DNA from: UBA7803 sp041690675
GTDB lineage: Bacteria > Pseudomonadota > Gammaproteobacteria > Pseudomonadales > Azotimanducaceae
Direction of reading: 5' to 3'
Assembly (NCBI GenBank): GCA_041690675.1
Contig: JAWLGU010000092.1
Location: forward strand, 1-16,109
Length of the DNA: 16,109 bases
The notes under the pieces were generated by a model. That model had not been told where the DNA came from, did no database searches, and saw only the letters and a program-made list of their open reading frames with translations. The stretch's first letter is position 1; every line of letters starts with the position of its first letter. Of this stretch, positions 7,219 through 13,720 are shown piece by piece. A program made the position numbers and the translations under genes.

Positions 7219-8082
7219 GTGGCTGAAATCGCCTTCCTCGTCGGCGACGTCCGGCTCGCCCGCAACGACAATCACCGCCGCCTGCCGGAGGCGTTCCGCA
7301 GCGCCGGCTGGCGCGTCAGTGTCCTCGATCAGGAGTGCGTGCGCCTGGAACCCGCCGGCATACGCCTGGGAACCGAGGATCCGCGGCGGTTCGATCGCCT
7401 GTGGCTGCTGGGCATGGGCCGGGCCGCCACCTTTCTCGACCGCATGCAGCTGCTGCGGCAGCTCCCCCAGGGACGGTTCGTCACCACCGTGGACGCGCTC
7501 CTGTATCTCCACGCCAAGTACCGCTGGTGGCGCCACATGCCGGAGACCCACGCCAGCGGCGACCCCGGGCACCTGAAGGCCGTGCTGCACAGCGGCGGCG
7601 ACTGGGTCATCAAGCCGGCGGCAGGCAGCTACGGCCGCGGGGTGCGGCGGCTGGCCGCGGGACCCGACGGCGAAGCCGCCATCGATGCGCTGACTGCGTC
7701 ACCCGGCGGCTACTGGCTGCTGCAGCGCTTCGTGCCGGCCATCGAGCAGGGCGAGAAGCGCACCCTGGTGGCGGGCGGCCAGCTGGTCGGAACCTACCTG
7801 CGGCGGCCCGCCGGGGACCTGCGGGCCAACCTGGCGGCCGGGGGCATCGCCGAGCCCTCCACCCTCACGGAGCGCGAGCGAGCGCTGGTGGAGACCGTGG
7901 CCGGGGAGCTCGTGGCCGCCGGCGTGGGCTACGCGGCGGTGGACGTGGTGTGGCCGTTCCTGATGGAGGTGAACCTGGTGAATCCCGGCGGGCTCGGAAC
8001 CCTGGCGGAACTCTACCGCAGCGACTTCGGCCCGGCGGTGGTGGCGGCGCTGACCGCCGAAGGAATGCCCGCCGGGGCGTGA
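7219..8082 (+). CDS. Glutathione-synthetase-like ATP-grasp protein
   Basis: A 287-residue ATP-grasp protein most like the GshB/RimK group. Residues 1-115 resemble the GshB N-terminal domain (AEIAFLVGD at the start, then a Rossmann-like region). The ATP-grasp core follows: Lys132 in WVIKPAAGSYGRGV (nucleotide lysine and glycine-rich loop), LQRFVPAIEQGEKRTLV (169-184), LRANLAAGG (201-209), and the metal-binding MEVNLVNPGG with Glu250 and Asn252. True GshB has TEINVTSPTG at the last site and KPLDG at the loop, and is about 315 residues, so this is a shorter, diverged relative whose substrate is unknown. I chose GTG at 7219 because conserved sequence begins there. A longer frame opens at GTG 7126, but its extra residues look non-coding. 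Neither start has a clear ribosome binding site. Confidence 0.75.
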   Translation: MAEIAFLVGDVRLARNDNHRRLPEAFRSAGWRVSVLDQECVRLEPAGIRLGTEDPRRFDRLWLLGMGRAATFLDRMQLLRQLPQGRFVTTVDALLYLHAKYRWWRHMPETHASGDPGHLKAVLHSGGDWVIKPAAGSYGRGVRRLAAGPDGEAAIDALTASPGGYWLLQRFVPAIEQGEKRTLVAGGQLVGTYLRRPAGDLRANLAAGGIAEPSTLTERERALVETVAGELVAAGVGYAAVDVVWPFLMEVNLVNPGGLGTLAELYRSDFGPAVVAALTAEGMPAGA

Positions 8083-8083
8083 T

Positions 8084-8317
8084 TCAGCGCCCCGGCTTGC
8101 CCGACTCCCGCAGCAGCTCGCGCAGCTCCTCCAGGGCGTCCTGGCGCTGGTCGAGGCTCTTGACGTGCCAGCGGATGATCTCGCTGCGCCGCGGATGATC
8201 CGAGAGCCGGTAGGTCTCGAGGGATTCCTTCAGCCGCTCCACCTCACGCTCCAGGAGCTCGATGACGTCGTCGAGGGAACGGTTGAGATAGGCTTCGTAG
8301 TCCATCCTGTCGTTCAC
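8084..8317 (-). CDS. Small coiled-coil protein of unknown function
   Basis: A 77-residue, highly charged protein rich in Glu, Arg and Leu. Residues about 12-70 (for example SLDDVIELLEREVERLKESL, then ALEELRELLRE) show heptad spacing of Leu, Val and Ile expected of a coiled coil. There is no signal peptide or membrane segment, so it is probably cytoplasmic and oligomeric. I do not recognise the family. The start is GTG at 8317, with GGAG 11 bases upstream; ATG at 8305 would give 73 residues but has AGG directly against it. The stop is one base from the stop of the convergent ATP-grasp gene. Confidence 0.65.
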   Translation of the reverse strand: MNDRMDYEAYLNRSLDDVIELLEREVERLKESLETYRLSDHPRRSEIIRWHVKSLDQRQDALEELRELLRESGKPGR

Positions 8318-8477
8318 GTGTTGGCCGGCTCCGAACGTGGTCGTGGTGCTTCTGAGAGCATAGGCGAGCCGAGGCGCGCCCGGTCATTGAAGTTTGCACG
8401 GCCTGCCCGATTCGCTGACTCCGTCACGCTCGCCCTGGCGAGCGGCCCCGCGGCCCGCCCCGGCGGCGGGGACTTGC

Positions 8478-8486
8478 GTTTGAAAC
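8478..8486. promoter_or_regulatory. Short palindrome upstream of the acyl-CoA operon
   Basis: GTTTGAAAC is a 4-1-4 inverted repeat about 40 bases upstream of the candidate -10 element of the operon. Position and symmetry fit a small operator, for example for a TetR-type regulator of acyl-CoA genes. It is short enough to arise by chance, and no regulator gene is adjacent. Confidence 0.2.
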
Positions 8487-8503
8487 CTCGAATCGTAGAC
8501 TGA

Positions 8504-8530
8504 TTGGCTTGGCCCGATAACGAGTATAAG
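8504..8530 (+). promoter_or_regulatory. Candidate promoter of the SDR/CoA-transferase/ACAD operon
   Basis: TATAAG (8525-8530) matches the -10 consensus at 5 of 6 positions. The best -35 is TTGGCT (8504-8509), with a short 15-base spacer. Transcription from here would give a leader of roughly 120 bases before the ATG at 8657. The spacing is not ideal, so an activator may be needed or the promoter may lie elsewhere in this region. Confidence 0.3.
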
Positions 8531-8533
8531 GCC

Positions 8534-8603
8534 GCGGGGAGGACACAACCATTCCCCCGCCCGCCCACGGGCGGGGTCCGCTTGCCGCCCGGCAGACCCC
8601 GCC
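8534..8603 (+). promoter_or_regulatory. Leader with mutually exclusive hairpins upstream of the SDR gene
   Basis: Four segments can pair in sequence: A 8534-8539 (GCGGGG), B 8555-8563 (CCCCGCCCG), C 8568-8578 (CGGGCGGGGTC) and D 8595-8603 (GACCCCGCC). A pairs with part of B (6 bp), B pairs with C (9 bp, 4-base loop), and C, from 8570, pairs with D (9 bp, enclosing a small TGCC/GGCA stem). B:C and C:D cannot form together. This is the layout of an attenuator, but no T-tract follows D and no leader peptide is evident. The function is inferred only. Confidence 0.35.
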
Positions 8604-8656
8604 GTGCCTCGGCCGCCGAATCCAACTCGACGAAGAACGCAACAGGAGGAACTGGT

Positions 8657-9532
8657 ATGGGAATGCTCGACGGTAAGGTCGCCATCGTCACCGGAGCCGG
8701 CGGCGGCATCGGCCGCGCCCACGCGCTGCTGCTGGCGAAGGAAGGGGCTTCGGTGGTGGTCAACGACTTGGGCGGCGCCCGCGACGGCACCGGCGCCTCG
8801 CAAAACATGGCGGACGCCGTGGTGGAGGAGATCAAGGCGGCGGGCGGCAAGGCGGTGGCCAACTACGGCTCCGTCACCGAGAAGGCCGACGCCCAGGGCA
8901 TGGTGGATCAGGCGGTGAAGGAGTTCGGCAAGCTCGACATCCTCATCGCCAACGCCGGCATCCTCCGCGACAAGTCGTTCAAGAACATGACCGACGAGAT
9001 GTGGGACGTGGTGCTGAACGTACACCTGCGCGGCACCTACCTCACCACCAAGGCCGCCTTCGACCGCATGCTCGAGCAGGGGACCGGCGGTCGCATCATC
9101 ATGACCAGCTCCACCTCGGGCCTGCTCGGCAACTTCGGTCAGACCAACTACGGCGCCGCCAAGGCGGGGATCGCCGGCTTCATGCGCTGCCTGTGGCTGG
9201 AAGGCTTGAAGTACGGCATCACCGTGAACGTGCTCGCCCCCACCGCCATGTCGCGGCTCACCGAGGACATCCTGCCCGAAGGCATGCAGGATCAGTTCCC
9301 GCCGGAGAACGTCTCCCCGGCCATCGTGTTCCTGTGCACCGACGAAGCCAAGGACATCTCCGGGCGCCAGTTCCTCATCGGCGGCAACAACGTGTCGCTG
9401 CTGTCCTGGCAGGTCACCCCCATCGCCGACCGCCCACTGAAGGAAGGCCCCTGGGACGTGGCCGATATCGGCGAGAAGATACTCGCCAGCAAGGAGCAAT
9501 GGCCGCCGGTCAACCCGATGCGCGGCGCCTAG
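8657..9532 (+). CDS. SDR-family 3-hydroxyacyl-CoA dehydrogenase-like protein
   Basis: A 291-residue short-chain dehydrogenase closely resembling the (3R)-hydroxyacyl-CoA dehydrogenase domain of peroxisomal multifunctional enzyme 2 (HSD17B4). Shared stretches include VVVNDLGG, KAVANYGSV, NAGILRDKSF, VHLRGTY and GRIIMTSSTSG followed by NFGQTNY. The nucleotide motif TGAGGGIG is at 12-19. Asp37 after the second strand suggests NAD rather than NADP. The catalytic tetrad is Asn121, Ser152, Tyr165 and Lys169. A likely job is oxidation of 3-hydroxyacyl-CoA in beta-oxidation; relatives also oxidise steroid hydroxyls. The ATG at 8657 follows an excellent AGGAGGA six bases upstream, the best ribosome binding site in the window. 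It is the first gene of the operon. The C-terminal about 45 residues (SWQVTPIADRP onward) extend past the usual SDR core. Confidence 0.88.
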   Translation: MGMLDGKVAIVTGAGGGIGRAHALLLAKEGASVVVNDLGGARDGTGASQNMADAVVEEIKAAGGKAVANYGSVTEKADAQGMVDQAVKEFGKLDILIANAGILRDKSFKNMTDEMWDVVLNVHLRGTYLTTKAAFDRMLEQGTGGRIIMTSSTSGLLGNFGQTNYGAAKAGIAGFMRCLWLEGLKYGITVNVLAPTAMSRLTEDILPEGMQDQFPPENVSPAIVFLCTDEAKDISGRQFLIGGNNVSLLSWQVTPIADRPLKEGPWDVADIGEKILASKEQWPPVNPMRGA

Positions 9533-9559
9533 ACGTGCCCGTGGCGCGAGGCCGGTGAG

Positions 9560-10762
9560 GTGGCGGGCCCGCTGTCCGGGTTCCGGGTACTGGATCTGTC
9601 GGCGGTGGTCTCCGGTCCCCTGACCGGAGCCCTGCTGGCCGACCAGGGCGCGGACGTCGTCAAGATCGAGCGCACCGGCGAAGGCGACATCCAGCGCCAC
9701 GTCGGCAGCAAGCGCAACGGCTTCTCCGGGTTCTTCCACGTGTTGAACCGGGGAAAGCGTTCGCTGGCTGCCGATCTCCGAACCTCGGAGGGCGTGGACA
9801 TCGTCCGGCGTCTGGCGCGCACCGCCGACGTGGTGATCCAGAACTTCCGCCCCGGCGTCGTCGACCGCCTGGGCATCGGCTACCCCCAGCTCTCGGCGGA
9901 GAACCCGGGGCTGGTGTATCTCTCCATCAGCGGCTTCGGCCAGAGCGGGCCGCGGGCCGGCGAGCGCGCCTACGACCCCATCATCCAGTGCTACTCCGGC
10001 ATGGCCGACGTGCAGGGGCGCATTCACCCCGAGCACCCGGACCGGCCCGAGCAGGTGAACATGCTGCTGCTGGACAAGCTCACCGCGGCCACCGGCTGCC
10101 AGGCCGTCACCGCGGCGCTGCTGGCCCGCTCCCGGACCGGACAGGGCCAGCACATCGAGCTCTCCATGCTCGATACCGCCATCGCCTTCGCCTGGTGCGA
10201 CGTGGCGGCGGATCTCATCCTGCAGGGAGACGGGGTGGAGGCGCGGCCGCCGGTCGGCGCGTCCGGCATGGTGCACCGCTTCCGTGACGGCTGGGGCGCC
10301 ACCATGACCCTCTCCAACGCGGAGTTCGCGGGGCTGTGCCGAGCGTTCGGGGTGCCCCACGTGGCGGAGGATCCGCGCTTCGCCACCATCGACGCCCGCA
10401 TGCACCACCGGTTGGAGCTCCGGGCGGTGATGGAGACGGAGGTGGCCGACGCCGCCGCCACCCTCACCCTGGCCGAGGCCGAGGCGCGGATGCGCGCGGA
10501 GGAGGTGCCCTTCGCCCGGGTCCGGCGCCTGACCGAGCTCCACGGCGACGCCCAGGTGCGCCACAACGAGATGTTCCGGGAGATCGACCATCCGGTGGCG
10601 GGGCGTCTCCGGGATGCCCGCCCCGCGCCCCGTTTCTCCGCCACTCCGGCGGCGCCGGGCGCCGCCGCCCCCACCGCCGGCCAGCACACCCGGGAGATAC
10701 TTCAAGAGATCGGTCTCGGCGACGAGATCGAGTCGCTGTACCAACGAGGAATCGTTTCATGA
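9560..10762 (+). CDS. Family III CoA-transferase (CaiB/BaiF type)
   Basis: A 400-residue family III CoA-transferase, which moves CoA between acids and can activate a carboxylic acid without ATP. Family marks include FRVLDLSAVVSGP at the N-terminus, ADVVKIERTGEGD (31-43), NRGKRSLAADLR, ADVVIQNFRPGVVDRLG (89-105) and GQHIELSMLD. The catalytic aspartate, aligned by hand to Asp169 of formyl-CoA transferase, is most likely Asp172 in MLLLDKLTA. The start is GTG at 9560, preceded by a purine-rich GGTGAG; the upstream SDR stop lies in the same frame, so no longer start is possible. The gap to the SDR gene is 27 bases, and its stop overlaps the next ATG (ATGA). Residues about 355-378 form an Ala/Pro-rich linker. 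The substrate is unknown; BaiF- or CaiB-specific naming is not justified. Confidence 0.9.
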   Translation: MAGPLSGFRVLDLSAVVSGPLTGALLADQGADVVKIERTGEGDIQRHVGSKRNGFSGFFHVLNRGKRSLAADLRTSEGVDIVRRLARTADVVIQNFRPGVVDRLGIGYPQLSAENPGLVYLSISGFGQSGPRAGERAYDPIIQCYSGMADVQGRIHPEHPDRPEQVNMLLLDKLTAATGCQAVTAALLARSRTGQGQHIELSMLDTAIAFAWCDVAADLILQGDGVEARPPVGASGMVHRFRDGWGATMTLSNAEFAGLCRAFGVPHVAEDPRFATIDARMHHRLELRAVMETEVADAAATLTLAEAEARMRAEEVPFARVRRLTELHGDAQVRHNEMFREIDHPVAGRLRDARPAPRFSATPAAPGAAAPTAGQHTREILQEIGLGDEIESLYQRGIVS

Positions 10763-11862
10763 ATTTCGGCTTTACCGAAGAACAGAACATGCTGCGCGAC
10801 CAGGTGCGGCGGTTCATGGAGGAGGCCTGCCCCATGCCCAAAGTCCGCGAGCTCATGGCTCGGGACGACGGCTTCGACGAAGGATTGTGGAAACAGGTCG
10901 CGGACCTGGGCTGGCTCGGCCTGGTGATCCCGGAGCAGCACGGCGGCCTGGGACTCACGTGGGTGGATCTCACCGTGGTGCTGGAGGAGACGGGCCGCGG
11001 CCTCTGCCCGCTGCCCGTGGTCTCCCAGGCGCTGTCCAGCGCCGCCGTTCTGCGCTGCGGCACGGAGGAGCACAGGAGCGACTGGCTGCCCCGGCTGGCC
11101 TCCGGCGAGGTGGTCTGCGCCACGGCGCTCTACGACGCGCCGAACTGGATGTCGCCGGAGGCGGTGACCCTGGAGGGGCGCCCGGTGGACGGCGGCATGG
11201 AGCTCACCGGCACCAAGCCCTTCGTCCCGGACGCCCTGGCCGCCGAGCACTACCTGCTGGCGTTTCGCTCGCCTCGGGGGCTGGGGCTCGCCGCGGTCAC
11301 CCGGGACGAGGCCCAGGTCGCCGCCCAGCCCGGCATGGACCGCACCAAGCCCACGGGTCGAGTCACCCTCGACAAGCTGGTGGTGCCCGAGGCGCGCATC
11401 CTGCCGATGAGCGAGGCGGATCTGGCCTGGCTCACCGACCTGGGTGCCGTGGCCGTAACCGCCGAGATGGTGGGCGCCGCCGAAGCCGTCCTGCACATGA
11501 CCAGCGAGTACGCCAAGGAGCGCATTCAGTTCGGCAAGCCCATCGGTCAGTACCAGGGGGTGAAGCACCGCCTGGCCGACATCTTCGTGGACGTGGAGTC
11601 GTTCAAGTCCCTGCTCTACTACGCCGCCTGGACGGTGGACGACGCCCCCGACGAGCTGCCCCGGGCGATTTCGCTCGCCAAGGGCTACGCCTCGGATGCC
11701 TTCGCCCGCATCGGCATCGACGGCGTGGGACTCCACGGCGCCATCGGCTTCACCGCCGAATACGACATACAGCTCTACCTCAAGCGCTCCAAGTGGGCCC
11801 GTCCCATGTTCGGGGACTCCGACTACCACCTGGACCGCGTCGCCCGTTTCGGAGGTTTGTGA
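10759..11862 (+). CDS. Acyl-CoA dehydrogenase, probable non-catalytic (beta) subunit
   Basis: A 367-residue acyl-CoA dehydrogenase fold protein. It has the N-terminal helical domain (FGFTEEQNMLRDQVRRFM), PEQHGGLGL at about 59-67, and the FAD-side motif YAKERIQFGKPIGQYQGVKHRLADI. It lacks both usual positions for the catalytic base: the C-terminal EGTxxIQ region is replaced by GDSDYH (352-357), and no glutamate-arginine pair is found on the helix that carries the base in isovaleryl-CoA dehydrogenase. In mycobacterial paired enzymes (FadE26-FadE27, FadE28-FadE29) one subunit also lacks the base and completes the FAD site. The ATG at 10759 overlaps the CoA-transferase stop (ATGA), with ACGAGGA 8 bases upstream. 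Its stop overlaps the next start, so the two subunits are tightly coupled. Confidence 0.85.
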   Translation: MNFGFTEEQNMLRDQVRRFMEEACPMPKVRELMARDDGFDEGLWKQVADLGWLGLVIPEQHGGLGLTWVDLTVVLEETGRGLCPLPVVSQALSSAAVLRCGTEEHRSDWLPRLASGEVVCATALYDAPNWMSPEAVTLEGRPVDGGMELTGTKPFVPDALAAEHYLLAFRSPRGLGLAAVTRDEAQVAAQPGMDRTKPTGRVTLDKLVVPEARILPMSEADLAWLTDLGAVAVTAEMVGAAEAVLHMTSEYAKERIQFGKPIGQYQGVKHRLADIFVDVESFKSLLYYAAWTVDDAPDELPRAISLAKGYASDAFARIGIDGVGLHGAIGFTAEYDIQLYLKRSKWARPMFGDSDYHLDRVARFGGL

Positions 11863-13019
11863 TGGATTTCGAGTACAGCACAGAGGAAAAGGCCTTCCGC
11901 GAGGAGGTTCGCGCGTTTCTCCGCGAGAACCTGCCGCCGAAGGAGCAGCGCGGCCCGGATTTCCTGAAGACCTGGCTCGACAAGGTGCGCGCCAAGGGCT
12001 GGGTGGGCTTCTCCTGGCCCAAGGAGTTCGGCGGCAGCGACGGCGGCCTCATCGAGCAGGCGATCTTGAAGGAGGAGATGGCACTCGCCAAGGCGCCGCC
12101 GCTCGGCACCTCCTTCATGGGCCTGGCCTGGGTGGGCCCCGGCATCATCCAGTACGGCACCGAGGAGCAGAAGAAGCGCTTCATCCCCGACATCCTCGAT
12201 TCCAAGGTCAGCTGGTGCACGGGCTACTCCGAGCCCAACCACGGCTCGGACCTGGCCTCCATCCAGTGCAAGGCCGTGCTCGAGGGCGACCACTACGTGG
12301 TGAACGGCCAGAAGATCTGGACCTCCGGCGCGCCCTGGGCCGACTGGATCATTCTGCTCACCCGCACGAGCTGGGACCCGGAGCACAAGCACCGCGGCAT
12401 CACCTGCCTGCTGGTGCCCATGGACGCGCCCGGGGTCGAGGTGCGCCCCATCGAGAACATGGCGGGCGACAAGCACTTCGCCGAGGTGTTCTTCACCGAC
12501 GTGAAGGTGCCGGTGGAGAACCGGCTCGGCAAGGAAGGCGAAGGCTGGATGGTCACCGTCTCCGCCCTGGCCAACGAGCGTTCGAGCATCGGCGAGGTCA
12601 CCCAGATGTTCGACAAGCTCGACACCCTGCGCGAGCTGGTTAAGAAGACCACGCTACAGGGCCGCCCTGCCAGCGAGGATCCCAAGGTACGCCGCACCCT
12701 GGCCATGTTCGAGGCGAAAATCGCCGCCATGAAGTACAACGGCCTGCGCTATCTCACCAAGCAGCTCAAGGGCGAACCGCTGACCTCCGAGACCTCGGTG
12801 AACAAGCTGCACCGGGCGAGCCTGGAGATCGAGATGGACGATTTCGCCGTGGCCCTCACCGGCCAGGCCGGACTCCAGCTCGGTGGTGACGAGGCGGTGG
12901 ACGGCGGCAGCTGGGCCAAGTCGAGCCTCTCCTGGCCCAACGTGGTGATCGGCGGCGGCACGCCGAACATCCAGCGAAACATCATCGCGGAGAGGATCCT
13001 GGGGCAGGCGAAAGATTGA
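11862..13019 (+). CDS. Acyl-CoA dehydrogenase, probable catalytic (alpha) subunit
   Basis: A 385-residue acyl-CoA dehydrogenase that introduces an alpha-beta double bond into an acyl-CoA using FAD. Family motifs include WPKEFGG (52-58), YSEPNHGSDLAS (122-133), NGQKIWTSGA (148-157) and GGTPNIQRNIIAERILG at the end. Glu239 in LANERSSIGE lies where isovaleryl-CoA dehydrogenase and the mycobacterial FadE26 subunit (Glu247) carry their base; the C-terminal glutamate of medium-chain enzymes is absent. It probably forms an alpha2beta2 heterotetramer with the preceding gene product. The ATG at 11862 shares one base with the upstream TGA (TGATG) and follows GGAGG by six bases. It is the last gene of the operon, followed directly by the inverted heptamer repeats. 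Electrons would normally pass to electron-transfer flavoprotein, not encoded here. Confidence 0.9.
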   Translation: MDFEYSTEEKAFREEVRAFLRENLPPKEQRGPDFLKTWLDKVRAKGWVGFSWPKEFGGSDGGLIEQAILKEEMALAKAPPLGTSFMGLAWVGPGIIQYGTEEQKKRFIPDILDSKVSWCTGYSEPNHGSDLASIQCKAVLEGDHYVVNGQKIWTSGAPWADWIILLTRTSWDPEHKHRGITCLLVPMDAPGVEVRPIENMAGDKHFAEVFFTDVKVPVENRLGKEGEGWMVTVSALANERSSIGEVTQMFDKLDTLRELVKKTTLQGRPASEDPKVRRTLAMFEAKIAAMKYNGLRYLTKQLKGEPLTSETSVNKLHRASLEIEMDDFAVALTGQAGLQLGGDEAVDGGSWAKSSLSWPNVVIGGGTPNIQRNIIAERILGQAKD

Positions 13020-13020
13020 A

Positions 13021-13125
13021 ATTCGCTTTCCGCTGTCCGCTTTCCGCTATCCGCTAGAGCGGTGACCCCAGGAACTGGCGATGTGCCTCTAGCGGACGGC
13101 GGACAGCGGATAGCGGACAGCGATC
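13021..13125. repeat. Inverted array of 7-bp tandem repeats between convergent genes
   Basis: The left arm (13021-13055) has five consecutive heptamers of the form NTCCGCT: ATTCGCT, TTCCGCT, GTCCGCT, TTCCGCT, ATCCGCT, then AGAG. The right arm (13087-13125) is CTCT followed by five units of the complementary form: AGCGGAC, GGCGGAC, AGCGGAT, AGCGGAC, AGCGATC. The spacer of 27 bases (13060-13086) is not repetitive. The 36-base arms 13024-13059 and 13087-13122 are inverted repeats differing at only five positions, mostly the variable base of each unit; two of these could form G-U pairs in plus-strand RNA. The outermost unit on each side is degenerate. The array fills nearly all the space between the stops of two convergent operons, so it could act as a bidirectional terminator or 3'-end stabiliser. 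Confidence 0.85.
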
Positions 13126-13127
13126 TC

Positions 13128-13718
13128 TCACCTCTTCCACGGCGGCACCCCATGCCAATCGAACGGCTCGATGCCGGCGTCGGTGATCTGCCAGACGCTG
13201 GCGCGGGCCTCGAGGTTCTCGAGCTCCAGGAAGCCCAGGGTGCCGTACTGGGTGTCGTAGTTGTGCGGGTAGGTGGGGGAGCCCGGGTTGACGCAGAGGA
13301 TGCCGTCGACTTCCTGAATGCACTCCCGATGGGTGTCGCCGAAGACGATGACGTCCGGGGTGCGCTCGGGAAAGTAGCGCTCGATCCAGCGTTCCAGGGT
13401 GAAGGTGGGCGGCCGCTCGGGCACCGGCACGTAATGGGTGAGCCCCACCCACAGCCCTTCCAGCTCCAGGAGCCAGGCGTACTTCACCCGCGGGTCGTCG
13501 GGCTGCACCGGTCGCCCGCCGCTGCCGTCCTCGCCGTTGCCCCGCGCCGCGTAGACCGGCGCAATCTTCTCCAGCTCGTCCAGCACGTAGAACTCGTGAA
13601 TGTCGCCGCCGTGGAAGATCATGTCCACCCCGGCGAACGCCTCGGTGATCTGCGGCCACAGCTCCCGGCGGGCTTCCGGCAGGTGGGTGTCGGAGATGAG
13701 GCCGATGCGCAGCGCCAA
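13128..13718 (-). CDS. YfcE-like metallophosphoesterase
   Basis: A 196-residue calcineurin-like phosphodiesterase of the YfcE/MJ0936 group. Metal ligands can be followed: Asp10 and His12 in LISDTHLPE, Asp39 in FHGGDIHEF, Asn61 in ARGNGED, His95 in GLTHYVP and His130 in FGDTHRE. The usual GHTH motif is GDTH here, with Asp128 replacing the first histidine. NPGSPTYPHNYDTQYGTLGFLEL closes the fold as in relatives. The substrate is unknown. I chose TTG at 13718, which gives MALRIGLISDTH, because GGAG lies eight bases upstream and the preceding gene's stop is two bases away; no ATG or GTG fits. It is co-transcribed with the DUF4124-like gene. Its stop is three bases from the repeat array. Confidence 0.85.
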   Translation of the reverse strand: MALRIGLISDTHLPEARRELWPQITEAFAGVDMIFHGGDIHEFYVLDELEKIAPVYAARGNGEDGSGGRPVQPDDPRVKYAWLLELEGLWVGLTHYVPVPERPPTFTLERWIERYFPERTPDVIVFGDTHRECIQEVDGILCVNPGSPTYPHNYDTQYGTLGFLELENLEARASVWQITDAGIEPFDWHGVPPWKR

Positions 13719-13720
13719 GC

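Larger units (their letters stand above)
8318..8656. other. 339-base intergenic region with divergent regulatory sequence
   Basis: This gap separates the divergent coiled-coil gene and the acyl-CoA operon. I see no convincing gene in it. It holds a strong hairpin at 8427-8444 (CGCTCGC, loop CCTG, GCGAGCG), a GC-rich stretch that can fold further (8445-8471), a short palindrome GTTTGAAAC at 8478-8486, a weak promoter ending at 8530, and a leader with overlapping hairpins (8534-8603). The AT-richer island around 8472-8530 is where promoter and operator sites would be expected. Confidence 0.6.

Noticed and set aside
8478..8486. GTTTGAAAC as a PsrA or FadR operator
   Set aside because: The half-sites are in the opposite order to the PsrA consensus (AAAC...GTTT), the site is short, and no regulator gene is nearby. 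It is kept only as a weak palindrome.
8384..10744. A 786-codon open frame on the minus strand opposite the SDR and CoA-transferase genes
   Set aside because: It mirrors two well-supported genes, and its translation is rich in His, Gly, Ala, Arg and Val with no recognisable domain. High GC removes stop codons in the opposite strand.
9560..10762. Naming the CoA-transferase frc, caiB or baiF
   Set aside because: Family III membership is clear, but substrate-specific context (oxalate decarboxylase, carnitine or bile acid dehydroxylation genes) is absent.
13021..13125. CRISPR-like array
   Set aside because: The repeat unit is only 7 bases, units are directly adjacent without spacers, the two halves are inverted, and no cas gene is present.
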